Below, piece after piece: positions 32,040-40,366 of a DNA stretch of 64,000 bases. Within the stretch, counting starts at the first letter, position 1. The number at the start of each line of letters is the position of its first letter. The notes beneath the pieces were generated by a model. The model saw nothing but the letters and a program-made list of their open reading frames with translations. It was not told the origin of the DNA and made no database searches. The position numbers were made by a program, and so were the translations under genes. The stretch spans positions 62,001 to 126,000 of the forward strand of contig CP107208.1 of NCBI GenBank assembly GCA_025758045.1, in the 5' to 3' direction. The stretch comes from Oscillospiraceae bacterium. GTDB taxonomy: Bacteria > Bacillota > Clostridia > Oscillospirales > Ruminococcaceae.

Positions 32040-32109
32040 GCGGCGTGCCCCCTCTCCCCTGGTTTGTATAGGTCTATTATATCGCACATCGCCCAAAAAG
32101 GCCAGAAAC

Positions 32110-32148
32110 AAAATCAGGGAGAGAGCCGCCAGGCCCGCTCCCTGATTG
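32110..32148 (-). terminator. Terminator of lar/nickel operon
   Basis: On the minus strand AATCAGGGAG pairs with CTCCCTGATT, followed by TTGTTTC. It is just after the DUF362 stop. Confidence 0.8.
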
Positions 32149-32159
32149 GAAAATTGCTA

Positions 32160-33041
32160 TTACACTCTCACCAACTCATACTCGGTGGTGCCAACGCCCA
32201 GGGCCTCGGCGGCCTCGATGGTGTGGGCGCCGTGGCGGCTGTTGACGCGCTCCATAAAGTGGTCACGGCCAGGGTCGGCGCTGTGCTCGACCAGGTCCAG
32301 GCAGGCGCGGTCCAGCGCGACGGGGTCCAGGCCGGACAGGATGCCGATGTCGCCCATGCAGGGGTTCTCGGCCACGGCGCAGCAGTCACAGTCGACGGAC
32401 AGGTTCTTCATCACGGCCACATAGGCAATCTTGCCGGCAAAGTGGTCGGCCACGGTGCTGGCGGCGTCGGCCATGGCCTCCAGGAAGGTATCCTGCGGGC
32501 AGATGTTCTCCCACAGCACGGCCTGATCCTTGACCTTGCCGCCGGAGTGGATGTAGGCCTTGCCGGCGCTGGAAGCACAGCCGATGGACAGCTGCTTCAG
32601 CGCGCCGCCGTAACCGCCCATGGGGTGGCCCTTGAAGTGGATCAAAACCAGCATGCTGTCGTAGTTTTCGATGTCCTTGCCCAGCAGGTTCTCGCTCAGG
32701 ACCTTGCCATTCTTCACGGGCCAGACAACGTCAGGTCCTTCGGCATCCATGATGTCAACGTCGAACAGGTCGCTCCAGCCGTGTTTTTTCATCAGCTGTA
32801 CGTGCTTGGGGGTCTCGTTGCGGGCGCCGCCGTAAGCGGTGTTGCACTCGACCACGGTGCCGTGGACGGCGTCGATGACCGGCTTCATGAACTCGGGACG
32901 CAGAAAGTTCTGGTTGCCATCCTCGCCGCTGTGGACTTTAACGGCCACCTTGCCGGGCAGTTCCACGCCCAGCTGGCGGTACATCTTCAACACGGCCTCA
33001 GGGGTGATCTCCTTGGTGAAATAGACAGTAGACTTTGCCAT
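32160..33041 (-). CDS. DUF362-domain protein, last gene of the lar operon
   Basis: A 293-residue DUF362 protein without the extra ferredoxin domain some members have. Motifs: VAVKVHSGEDGNQNFLRPEF, IHFKGHPMGGYGGALKQLSIGCASSAGK and a cysteine-rich DCDCCAVAENPCMGDIGILSG that could bind a metal or cluster. AAAGGAGGAAACC precedes the ATG, which is only 25 bases after the ATPase gene stop. There is no terminator between, so it is inferred to be transcribed with the lar/nickel genes. The biochemical role of DUF362 is not established. Confidence 0.85.
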   Translation of the reverse strand: MAKSTVYFTKEITPEAVLKMYRQLGVELPGKVAVKVHSGEDGNQNFLRPEFMKPVIDAVHGTVVECNTAYGGARNETPKHVQLMKKHGWSDLFDVDIMDAEGPDVVWPVKNGKVLSENLLGKDIENYDSMLVLIHFKGHPMGGYGGALKQLSIGCASSAGKAYIHSGGKVKDQAVLWENICPQDTFLEAMADAASTVADHFAGKIAYVAVMKNLSVDCDCCAVAENPCMGDIGILSGLDPVALDRACLDLVEHSADPGRDHFMERVNSRHGAHTIEAAEALGVGTTEYELVRV

Positions 33042-33066
33042 AAAAGGTTTCCTCCTTTAAACTACA

Positions 33067-33813
33067 TTATATCGATTGAAACCGCAGAGGCAGTTCCAAA
33101 TTGCAATCGGACAGCAACGCACCATCGTGCAAAATTTCCTCGGCCGGGCCGTCGGCGGCAATGTGCCCTTCGTACAGCAGCACCACCCGGTCGCAGGTAT
33201 CGTAGATAAAATCCAGATCGTGGGAGGCAATCAGCATCGCACAGGGCAGTCCTCGCAAAATTTCTATTAAGTTGTGCCGGTTTTTCGGGTCCAGCGCGGC
33301 GGACGGCTCGTCCATCAAGATCAGCTCTGGGTCCAGCGTCAGGATGCCTGCGATAGACGCAAGTTTCTTCTGCCCACCGGACAGCCGGTACACCGGCCGG
33401 TCGGCGCAATCCTCGATGTGCACCTGCTGCAAGGCGCGGTGGCTGCGGGCGGCCACTTCCTCGGTCGGGTAACCGTAGTTCTGCGCCGCAAAGGCGACGT
33501 CCGCCGCCACTGTGGGCATGAACAGCTGGCTGTCCGAATCCTGGAAAATGTACCCCACTTTCCGCCGGATAGATGCCAAATTTTCGCGCTGCATCGCAAG
33601 ACCCGCCACTTCCAGCGTGCCCTGCTGCATGGGCAGAATACCCACCAGCAGCTTTAACAGTGTGGATTTGCCCACGCCGTTGCAGCCAACAAGACCCACC
33701 CGCTGGCCGGACGCAATGTTCAGGTTTATATCCTGCAAGACCGGCGCGGCGCGGTGGCCATCATAACAAAAGGTCAAGTCCTGCATCGTCAGGATAGACT
33801 CGGAATTTGCCAT
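33067..33813 (-). CDS. cbiO: Nickel/cobalt ECF importer ATPase
   Basis: A 248-residue ABC ATPase. The start MANSESI is used because the earlier ATG at 33855 would overlap the CbiQ gene. Walker A is GCNGVGKST, the Q-loop FQDSDSQLF is the typical ECF ATPase form, the signature is LSGGQKK, Walker B LILMDEP and the switch His is in ASHDLD. It powers the importer formed with the next two genes. By lar-operon naming it would be LarO. Confidence 0.93.
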   Translation of the reverse strand: MANSESILTMQDLTFCYDGHRAAPVLQDINLNIASGQRVGLVGCNGVGKSTLLKLLVGILPMQQGTLEVAGLAMQRENLASIRRKVGYIFQDSDSQLFMPTVAADVAFAAQNYGYPTEEVAARSHRALQQVHIEDCADRPVYRLSGGQKKLASIAGILTLDPELILMDEPSAALDPKNRHNLIEILRGLPCAMLIASHDLDFIYDTCDRVVLLYEGHIAADGPAEEILHDGALLSDCNLELPLRFQSI

Positions 33814-33829
33814 AATATTGTTCCCTTTT

Positions 33830-34618
33830 TTACAAAAGTCGTCCGGCCAGCTCAAACACCGGCACGGCGCGGAAAACGGCGCAGTAGAAAACCGTTACTG
33901 CCAAAAACAGCCAACCGCCGTGCTTTTTCTGCCCTGGCGGAAAAGATCCTGCAAAGCCCCGCAGCTGCATGCTCTCGTACACCAGCTGGGCGCGGTCGAT
34001 GCTGCGCAGTAGCAGCTGCCCCAGCAGTGAGCCCCACGCCCGGAACTGGATGCCCTTTTGCCCGGGTGCGCGCAGCGCATAGGCGGTGGCAATGCGGATA
34101 CCCTCCTGCAAAAGCAGCACAATGTAACGGTATATCAGTAAAATTGTGGTGGTGAGCACCCGCGGACAGTGCAATTGCTGTAAAGCCGCGCAGACGGATT
34201 CCATCCCGGTGGAGGCAATCAGCACCCACACGGCCAGAAAGCAGAACAGCCCCTTGGCCAGCAGCACGCCCAGCGAGAGTATGCCCCCAGTCACGGACAG
34301 CGGCCCCGCATGCAGCAGTACGGCGCGGTCGAACGGCAGGTTGCACAGCCCCACCACGGTTAGCAGCACAGCCACGGGTTTAAACGCCCGCAAGGCGTCG
34401 CCGGGGGTAAAGTCCGCCAACTCCAGCAAAAGCAGCGGCCAAAGTCCCATACCCAGTACGCCGGTGAGCTGATATCGCCCAAAGGACAGCGTGACGGCCA
34501 GATACACTACCGCCGCCAGCAGTTTGGGCAGCGGGGCCAGCCGGTTCAGCCAGGTATCCCGCGCGGCCAGATCGTCCAGCCGGTGAACATCCTTAATGGC
34601 CCTGTGCAGACGATCCAC
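33830..34618 (-). CDS. cbiQ: ECF importer transmembrane subunit
   Basis: A 262-residue membrane protein of the CbiQ/EcfT family with about five membrane segments. The cytoplasmic coupling helices contain SLLGQLLLRSIDRAQLVYESMQLRGF, including the Ala-Arg-Gly-type motif that contacts the ATPase. Its start overlaps the end of the CbiMN gene by 26 bases. It is the energy-coupling part of a metal importer (LarQ in lar naming). Confidence 0.92.
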   Translation of the reverse strand: MDRLHRAIKDVHRLDDLAARDTWLNRLAPLPKLLAAVVYLAVTLSFGRYQLTGVLGMGLWPLLLLELADFTPGDALRAFKPVAVLLTVVGLCNLPFDRAVLLHAGPLSVTGGILSLGVLLAKGLFCFLAVWVLIASTGMESVCAALQQLHCPRVLTTTILLIYRYIVLLLQEGIRIATAYALRAPGQKGIQFRAWGSLLGQLLLRSIDRAQLVYESMQLRGFAGSFPPGQKKHGGWLFLAVTVFYCAVFRAVPVFELAGRLL

Positions 34619-35603
34619 GTCGATGCACCGCCTTTTTTACCAGTTTTACGCCCAAAATCACCACGGCCAGCACCACGACCGCGCCGATGATGCCCGCCGC
34701 GCTGGTCCCGGCAGCCGCGTCGGAGCCTGCAAAGTTGTAGTCCGGCAGCAGGGCCGTCCATTCTTGAATACGGGCAAAAAACGCCTGCACGGGGCCGGTG
34801 GTTTCCAGTTCGGTGCTGCCGGTCAAACGCTGCAGCGACCATTCCAACCCATCGGGGAAGGCAGATGCCAGCAGCGAAAGCCCGCCTGCGACGACCACGG
34901 CCGCGCCCGCCAGCACGCCCAGCGTGCCGCGTAAGGTCAGGCGCTGCTTCTCCCCGGCGGCCACGCCGCCCAGCCACAGCAGACTGGGGCGTGCCTCGTA
35001 CAAAAACGCAAGCACAGCGGCGGTAATGCAGCCTTCCACCGCGCCAATGGCGAGATGAATGGGCTGCATGGCCAGCAAAAACGCACCAAAGGGCAGCGCC
35101 GTAATGCCGGAGGCCAGCGTTTCTACGGATACCGAGAACGCCCCCAGCTGCAGCGAAAGGATGCAGCCAATCAGTGATGCGGCGATAATTTTCGCACGGT
35201 TCAGCCCCTTGCGGGTAAAGGTGCGCCAGATCAGCCCGCCCATAAAACAACCGTAGAACGCCATATTCCAGATGTTGGCCCCCAACGCCATCAGGCCGCC
35301 GTCGGCAAACAGAAGGCATTGGATGAGCAGCACGCCGATCATCGTCAAAAACGCGGCGTAGGGACCCACGATGGCGGCCAGCAGCATGCCGCCGCACAAA
35401 TGACCGCTGGAACCCGTGCCGGGGATGGTAAAATTGATCATCTGGGCGGCAAAAACAAAGGCACCCATCACCCCCATCACGGGCACGTTCTTGTCATCGG
35501 GCTGCTGGTTCAGCTTGCGCACCGAGCGCCCCGCCGCCACCGCCGAACAGGCGTACATGACTCCGGCAACACCCGGCGCCAATAATGCGTCTGCCATATG
35601 CAT
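34593..35603 (-). CDS. cbiM: Nickel/cobalt-binding subunit, CbiM-CbiN type fusion
   Basis: A 336-residue membrane protein. The N-terminal MHMADALLAPGV with Met1-His2 is the metal-binding start of CbiM/NikM; TGSSGHLCGGMLLAAIVGP is also conserved. After the about 220-residue CbiM part comes a CbiN-like portion with two further helices around ASAFPDGLEWSL (the PDGLEW motif). It recognises Ni2+ or Co2+ outside the cell. Being in one operon with larB, larC and larE, nickel is the more likely ion. Its stop overlaps cbiQ and its start is three bases from larC. Confidence 0.9.
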   Translation of the reverse strand: MHMADALLAPGVAGVMYACSAVAAGRSVRKLNQQPDDKNVPVMGVMGAFVFAAQMINFTIPGTGSSGHLCGGMLLAAIVGPYAAFLTMIGVLLIQCLLFADGGLMALGANIWNMAFYGCFMGGLIWRTFTRKGLNRAKIIAASLIGCILSLQLGAFSVSVETLASGITALPFGAFLLAMQPIHLAIGAVEGCITAAVLAFLYEARPSLLWLGGVAAGEKQRLTLRGTLGVLAGAAVVVAGGLSLLASAFPDGLEWSLQRLTGSTELETTGPVQAFFARIQEWTALLPDYNFAGSDAAAGTSAAGIIGAVVVLAVVILGVKLVKKAVHRRGSSAQGH

Positions 35604-35605
35604 GG

Positions 35606-37018
35606 TTAGTCCTCCTTATTTTCGGCCAGTTCGCGCAGGACCTGGCGTGTTACATCTTGATAGGAGCGGCCCGTGCGCTTGCAGATGGCCTTGATGCTCT
35701 CATACTCGGGATAGCAGCGCTCTTCTACATCCTCGAAAACTTCGTTCCCATTGCAATGGGGCACCAGGCACATTTTGACCTCTACATCACCCAGTGAAGT
35801 GGGAATGGTGTAAATATGGCGCTTCAAGATGCTGCGCTCCATCCGCACGCGGCGGATGCCGATGGTGGTGGTCTCCGCAAAAATGATTTCTTCCAGTGCG
35901 GGAATGTCCTCCTCCAGGCAAAGCACGGTCAAAAGGTACGCAGGACGGTTCTTTTTCATGTAGACAGGGCTGTACTGCACGTCCCGTGCACCCGCGGCCA
36001 GCAGCCGCTCCATCACGTAGCCCAGCGCTTCGCCGGTGGTGTCGTCGATGTTGGATTCCAGCTTGTAGATGACGTCCTGCGCGGCATACTCGCTGCCTGC
36101 GGGGCGGATGAGCATTGCTCGCACCAGGCCGGGCAGTTCCTGCTCCCGCTTTCCGGCGCCGAGACCAATTTTGGAAACGGTGAATTCGGCGGGCAGCTGG
36201 TCACTGGTATGCACAGCGGCAGCAATGGCCGCGCCGGTGGGGGTGACGTACTCGCCCTTGGCGCCGGTGATGTGCAGGTTCAGGTGCTCAGCGGCGGCAA
36301 TGTTCACCACGGCGGGCACCGGGATGGGCAGCACGCCGTGGGCACAGCGGATGCTGCCGGTGCCCTCGTACAGCACGGGGACGATGACGTCCTCGATGCC
36401 CAGATTGTCCAAGCATACGGCCGCAGCGGTGATGTCCACGATGGAATCCACCGCGCCGACTTCGTGAAAGTGCACGGTTTCCAGCGTAGCACCATGGGCC
36501 TTTGCCTCGGCCTGGCCCAAAATGGTAAAGATGCGCACGGCCGTGGCGCGGGCGCGGTCGGTCAGATCGGCTTTGTTCAGGATGTCCAGCACCTCGGCCA
36601 GCCCGCGGTGTGCGTGGTCATGTTCATGGTCGTGGCAATGTTCAGCCGCGTGGTCGTGGCAGCAATGCCCATGGCGGTGCTCATGTCCATCCTCGTCATG
36701 ATGGTGGTCGTGCTCGTCATGGTTGTGCTCATGCACATCGTGGGTGTGGCCGCACTCCTCCACCCCGCCGTACAGGTAGGCCGTATCGTGGTCGTGGTTC
36801 TCGTGCTCGGCGTCCAGCACCACGTCAAAATCGCAGGCGTCCAGCCCGGCCTTTTTCACTCGGCTGATGTTGATGCTGAACCCATCCAGCGGCAGGCTGG
36901 CCAGCGCTTTGCGCAGCACAACCTCGTCCGCGCCCAGGTCCAGCAACGCCGCCGTGACCATATCGCCGCTGATGCCGGAGTAACATTCCAGATACAGGGC
37001 GTCTTTTTTTTCATTCAT
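35606..37018 (-). CDS. larC: Nickel insertion protein LarC
   Basis: A 470-residue protein that places nickel into the pincer nucleotide of lactate racemase, using CTP. The start LYLECYSGISGDM is the family signature; VETVHFHEVGAVDSIVDI carries conserved metal-binding histidines. Residues 71-138 are an exceptional histidine-rich insert with 24 histidines, likely nickel storage. The coding frame is continuous, unlike the Lactobacillus plantarum gene, which needs a programmed frameshift to make the full protein. It sits three bases from larB and two bases from the cbiM gene. Confidence 0.93.
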   Translation of the reverse strand: MNEKKDALYLECYSGISGDMVTAALLDLGADEVVLRKALASLPLDGFSINISRVKKAGLDACDFDVVLDAEHENHDHDTAYLYGGVEECGHTHDVHEHNHDEHDHHHDEDGHEHRHGHCCHDHAAEHCHDHEHDHAHRGLAEVLDILNKADLTDRARATAVRIFTILGQAEAKAHGATLETVHFHEVGAVDSIVDITAAAVCLDNLGIEDVIVPVLYEGTGSIRCAHGVLPIPVPAVVNIAAAEHLNLHITGAKGEYVTPTGAAIAAAVHTSDQLPAEFTVSKIGLGAGKREQELPGLVRAMLIRPAGSEYAAQDVIYKLESNIDDTTGEALGYVMERLLAAGARDVQYSPVYMKKNRPAYLLTVLCLEEDIPALEEIIFAETTTIGIRRVRMERSILKRHIYTIPTSLGDVEVKMCLVPHCNGNEVFEDVEERCYPEYESIKAICKRTGRSYQDVTRQVLRELAENKED

Positions 37019-37021
37019 ACG

Positions 37022-37777
37022 TTAATCCTCTTTCGTGCCCAGGGCCAGGCGGTTGATTTGGGTGGCCAGATACCCGGCGCCGTAGCCATTATCGATGTTG
37101 ACGGTGGCAATGCCGTTGGCGCAGGAGTTGATCATCGTCAGCAGTGCGGAAAGCCCGCCGAAGCTGGCCCCGTACCCCACCGAGGTAGGCACAGCAATGA
37201 CCGGGTTCTGCACCAGCCCGCCGATGACGCTGGCCAGTGCCCCCTCCATGCCCGCCACGGCCACTACGCAGTTGGCGCGCTGGATAGGTTCCAGGTTGCC
37301 CAGCAGGCGGTGCAGCCCGCTGACGCCCACATCGTAGATGCGCTCCACTTTCGTGCCGAAAAACTCGGCCGTCTGGGCGGCTTCCTCGGCCACGGCGATG
37401 TCGGCAGTGCCGGCGGTGCAGACGGCCACGCAGCCGCGCAGTACCTTGCCGGGCTTTTCTACCTTTATAATGCGGGCAATGGAATCGTACACTGCACTAG
37501 GGCAGACGGCCTTGACCAGTTCAAACTGGTGGGGCGTGGCACGGGTGCCCAGTACCTCACCGTCTTCGACGGCCAATTTTTCAAAAATGTTCGACAGAAA
37601 TTCGTCGGCCTTGCCGCTGCAAAATACCACCTCGCCAAAGCCGGACCGCAGTTTGCGGTGGGTGTCCAGCTTGGCGTAGCCCAATTCCTCGTAGGGGGCG
37701 CGGCGGAAAAACTGCTCGGCGTCCTCGACGCTTATCGCGCCGCTGCGCACCTGCTCCAACACTTGTTTTGCGTCCAT
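37022..37777 (-). CDS. larB: Pincer cofactor carboxylase/hydrolase LarB
   Basis: A 251-residue protein of the PurE-like LarB family. GFGEVVFCSGKADEFL, GCVAVCTAGTADIAVAEEAAQTAEFFG and DVGVSGLHRLLGNL are family marks, and VAGMEGALASVIGGLV is the PurE-like end. LarB carboxylates nicotinic acid adenine dinucleotide at the pyridinium ring and splits the phosphoanhydride, giving the first intermediate of the nickel-pincer cofactor. It lies four bases after larE. Confidence 0.95.
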   Translation of the reverse strand: MDAKQVLEQVRSGAISVEDAEQFFRRAPYEELGYAKLDTHRKLRSGFGEVVFCSGKADEFLSNIFEKLAVEDGEVLGTRATPHQFELVKAVCPSAVYDSIARIIKVEKPGKVLRGCVAVCTAGTADIAVAEEAAQTAEFFGTKVERIYDVGVSGLHRLLGNLEPIQRANCVVAVAGMEGALASVIGGLVQNPVIAVPTSVGYGASFGGLSALLTMINSCANGIATVNIDNGYGAGYLATQINRLALGTKED

Positions 37778-37781
37778 AGCA

Positions 37782-38582
37782 TCAGCCTTTCAGGTTCAGG
37801 GTCTCGTTCATGCTGCCCATGCGGTAGCCCTGCAAGTCCATAGTAACATACGTAAAACCGTATTTTTTAAACTCGGCCACGATCTGCTCACGGTTTTGCA
37901 GCAGCTTTTCAAACTCGGCGGGCAGCACCTCGATGCGGGCAATCGTACCGTGGATGCGCACCCGCAGCTGGTGAAATCCCAGGTCCAGAAGCAGCTGCTC
38001 GGCCTTGTCCACCATGCCCAGCTTTTGCGCGGTGATCTCCTCGCCGTACACAAAGCGGGAGGACAGGCAGGCGAAGGACTGCTTGTCCCAGGTGGGCAGC
38101 CCCAGCTGGTGGGAGTAGTCGCGGATCTCGTGCTTGGTCAATCCCACGTGGCGCAGCGGGCTTTTGACCTGCAGCTCGGCCACGGCCTGCAAGCCGGGGC
38201 GGTAGTCGCCGTTGTCGTCCATGTTGGAGCCTTCGGCTACGTACTGCAAATCGTTTTCTTTCGCAACTGCGATAATTTTCTCGAACAGTTCATGCTTGCA
38301 CAGGTAGCAGCGGTTCTTGGGGTTATGGGAGAAGCCCTCGATGTTCAGCTCCTCGGACTCAACGATGACTTGCCTGATGCCCTCGGCCTTGCAGAAGGCA
38401 GTGGCCTCCTCCAGTTCCCGCTTGGGGAACGAGCAGGACTTAGCTGTCACGGCGATGGCCTTGTCGCCCAGCGTATCGTGGGCGACTTTCAGCAAAAAGG
38501 TGGAATCCACCCCGCTGGAAAACGCCACCGCCACACTGCCCAGCTCACGCAGATAGTCTTGCAATGCTTGTAATTTATCCAT
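37782..38582 (-). CDS. larE: Pincer cofactor sulfur transferase LarE
   Basis: A 266-residue PP-loop ATPase. FSSGVDSTFL (22-30) is the ATP-binding loop. NRCYLCKHELF is the early Cys pair, and Cys171 in SFACLSSRF matches the cysteine that gives up its own sulfur in the single-Cys LarE enzymes. LarE turns the two carboxylates of the intermediate into thiocarboxylates. It is the first gene of the operon, downstream of a palindrome-bearing promoter. Confidence 0.95.
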   Translation of the reverse strand: MDKLQALQDYLRELGSVAVAFSSGVDSTFLLKVAHDTLGDKAIAVTAKSCSFPKRELEEATAFCKAEGIRQVIVESEELNIEGFSHNPKNRCYLCKHELFEKIIAVAKENDLQYVAEGSNMDDNGDYRPGLQAVAELQVKSPLRHVGLTKHEIRDYSHQLGLPTWDKQSFACLSSRFVYGEEITAQKLGMVDKAEQLLLDLGFHQLRVRIHGTIARIEVLPAEFEKLLQNREQIVAEFKKYGFTYVTMDLQGYRMGSMNETLNLKG

Positions 38583-38620
38583 AGGTAACAGGTCCTTTCC
38601 CTGGGTTTGTTTCCACTACC

Positions 38621-38651
38621 AGTGTAGCATTAAACGCGGGTTTAATGTCAA
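38621..38651 (-). promoter_or_regulatory. lar operon promoter with palindromic operator
   Basis: On the minus strand TTGACA (38646-38651) and TACACT (38621-38626) flank a 19-base spacer. The spacer contains TTAAAC-CCGC-GTTTAA (38630-38645), an inverted repeat lying exactly between the boxes. Such a long spacer with an operator inside suggests control by a dimeric regulator that blocks or reshapes the promoter. The regulator gene is not in the operon. Confidence 0.6.
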
Positions 38652-38671
38652 TAGTCTTTGCTGATTTTTTA

Positions 38672-38705
38672 TAAAAAAAGAGAGGCCAGAACGTGGCCCC
38701 TCTTG
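38672..38705 (-). terminator. Terminator of phosphofructokinase gene
   Basis: On the minus strand AGAGGGGCCA pairs with TGGCCTCTCT (one wobble), then TTTTTTT. Confidence 0.9.
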
Positions 38706-38731
38706 AAAGCGAGAAACTATAAACGAACAAA

Positions 38732-39808
38732 TTAACCAAGGCAGATCCCCATAGCCCGGGCAACATTGAGCATATCACAATCTCCCGGCACGCCGCGAGT
38801 CTTGCCGGCAATGTCAGCCAGCGGGTTCGCGGTCACATGGCGGTTCACCATGGCAACGGTCACACCGTAGTGTTCGTCGGCAACCAGCCCGGCGGCGTAG
38901 GCGCCAAACTGGGTGGCCAGCACACGGTCATAAGCGCTGGGGCTGCCGCCACGCTGCATATGGCCGGGTACGCAGATGCGCGTTTCAGCGCCGGTCAGCT
39001 CTTCGACCTGCTTGGCAATGCGGGCGGTGGCGGTGGTATAACCGGCGGCGGCACGCTGAGCGGTCCACTCTTTGCGCTTCATCTTGGCCTCTTCCTGAGA
39101 GAACGCGCCCTCGGCCACGGCCAAAATCGAGAAGTTCTTGCCTGCCTTGGCGCGGTTTTCCACTGCGGCAGCAACCTTTTTAATGTCGTAGGGCAGTTCG
39201 GGCAGTAGGATGATGTCCGCGCCGCCCGCAATGCCGGAATACAGCGTCAGCCAGCCGGCCTTGTTGCCCATGATCTCAATGCACATCACGCGGCTGTGGC
39301 TGCCGGCAGTGGTGTGGATGCGGTCGATGACCTCGGTGGCAATGTCCACGGCGGTGTGGAAGCCAAAGGTCACGTCGGTGCCGTAAATGTCGTTGTCAAT
39401 GGTCTTGGGCAGGCCAATAACGTTCAGGCCCTCCTGGCTCAGCAGGTTGGCGGTTTTGTGGGTGCCGTTGCCGCCCAGGCAAAGCAGACAATCCAGTTTG
39501 GCGGCGCGGTAGTTCTTCTTCATGGCGGCTACCTTGTCCACCTTGTCTTCCTCGACCACACGCATCTTTTTAAAGGGGGTACGCTTGGTGCCCAGGATGG
39601 TGCCGCCCACGGTCAAAATGCCGGAAAACTCGTCCGGGCTCATTTCGCGGTAGTTGCCGTTGATCAGGCCGTCGTAGCCGTTCATGATACCTACGATCTC
39701 GACCTTGCTGCCCATGCGGTGGTACAACGCCTTGGCTACACCGCGGATGGTGGCGTTCAGGCCAGGGCAGTCGCCGCCGGAAGTCAGGATGCCAACACGA
39801 ATCGCCAT
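38732..39808 (-). CDS. pfkA: 6-phosphofructokinase with mixed donor-site residues
   Basis: A 358-residue phosphofructokinase. GILTSGGDCPGLNATIRG is the N-terminal nucleotide loop, GGNGT at 112-116 replaces the usual GGDGS, and LPKTIDND at 133-140 contains the catalytic aspartate. ATP enzymes have PGTIDND; a lysine here is typical of pyrophosphate-using or group III enzymes, while the Gly in GGNG is typical of ATP enzymes. So the phosphate donor cannot be settled from sequence. It phosphorylates fructose 6-phosphate in glycolysis. It is a single gene with its own promoter and terminator. Confidence 0.92.
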   Translation of the reverse strand: MAIRVGILTSGGDCPGLNATIRGVAKALYHRMGSKVEIVGIMNGYDGLINGNYREMSPDEFSGILTVGGTILGTKRTPFKKMRVVEEDKVDKVAAMKKNYRAAKLDCLLCLGGNGTHKTANLLSQEGLNVIGLPKTIDNDIYGTDVTFGFHTAVDIATEVIDRIHTTAGSHSRVMCIEIMGNKAGWLTLYSGIAGGADIILLPELPYDIKKVAAAVENRAKAGKNFSILAVAEGAFSQEEAKMKRKEWTAQRAAAGYTTATARIAKQVEELTGAETRICVPGHMQRGGSPSAYDRVLATQFGAYAAGLVADEHYGVTVAMVNRHVTANPLADIAGKTRGVPGDCDMLNVARAMGICLG

Positions 39809-39845
39809 AAGAAAACCTCCCTGATAGATATTTTATTATAGTATA

Positions 39846-39874
39846 AATGTACGCCGTTGGGGCGGGCTTGTCAA
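39846..39874 (-). promoter_or_regulatory. Promoter of phosphofructokinase gene
   Basis: On the minus strand TTGACA (39869-39874), 17-base spacer, TACATT (39846-39851). Confidence 0.6.
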
Positions 39875-39899
39875 GTTTCTTCGCGGTATTTCTCCATCA

Positions 39900-40137
39900 T
39901 CTCTTTAAACAAAAAGGCGGCAGACGGCGGTGTGTAGGTAATGGCATTGGCCGATGGGAAGCCTACGGCGATTACGGGAACGGCAGCAGCTACGGCAGAC
40001 GTGGCACGCATTACGTTCGCGGACATTATAGCCGCGACAATGGCAGCCTTGTGCACCGGCTGGAAGACATGATGCAGACTGCAGACGCCCGTGATCGTGA
40101 TCTTCTTCGCGGATGCATTGACGAGTTGAAACGATAA
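39900..40137 (+). pseudogene. Prophage gene fragment
   Basis: The plus frame reads GRWEAYGDYGNGSSYGRRGT, then HYVRGHYSRDNGSLVHRLED and a helical end RDRDLLRGCIDELKR. The Gly/Tyr/Arg-rich part followed by a short helical end is typical of a small protein family encoded by clostridial prophages. No proper start is visible; the first third of the open frame is the pfk promoter region. It is probably a truncated relic. Confidence 0.5.
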
Positions 40138-40153
40138 GAAAAGGGGCGCGGCT

Positions 40154-40318
40154 ATGTACGACAGGCGAGAAATTGACGGCGCGATTGCAGAATTGGAGAA
40201 TGCCGAGCCGACAATGCAGCGCGTGCTTGATGCGTTTATGGATGCGTTGAAGTGAGCGTCACCGGAGGCATATAAGGAACTGTTGCATGACATTAAAAAT
40301 ATCAGAAGTGTGTACTGA
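40154..40318 (+). pseudogene. Prophage gene with internal deletion and stop
   Basis: ATG at 40154 reads MYDRREIDGAIAELENAEPT, then MQRVLDAFMDALK and TGA at 40253. The same frame continues ASPEAYKELLHDIKNIRSVY to a second TGA at 40316. Both ends look like the start and end of a small prophage structural-region protein whose middle is missing. Together with 39900-40137 this marks a decayed prophage scrap beside tRNA genes. Confidence 0.55.
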
Positions 40319-40323
40319 TAAAG

Positions 40324-40362
40324 CAAAAGAGCGTTAAAACTTACGTTTTAACGCTCTTTTTG
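40324..40362 (-). terminator. Terminator after tRNA-Pro
   Basis: AAAAGAGCGTTAAAAC pairs with GTTTTAACGCTCTTTT over a four-base loop; T-tails both ways. Confidence 0.9.
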
Positions 40363-40366
40363 CAAG

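Noticed and set aside
32040..32109. LexA/SOS box upstream of the Y-family polymerase
   Set aside because: No CGAAC-N4-GTTCG-like palindrome is present; only a TATAAT box is seen.
35606..37018. Programmed frameshift in larC
   Set aside because: The frame is continuous from start to stop, so no frameshift is required.
35816..37843. Plus-strand open frame of 675 codons with Val/Met-rich stretches
   Set aside because: Antisense of larC and larB; the odd composition is the mirror of the His-rich insert.
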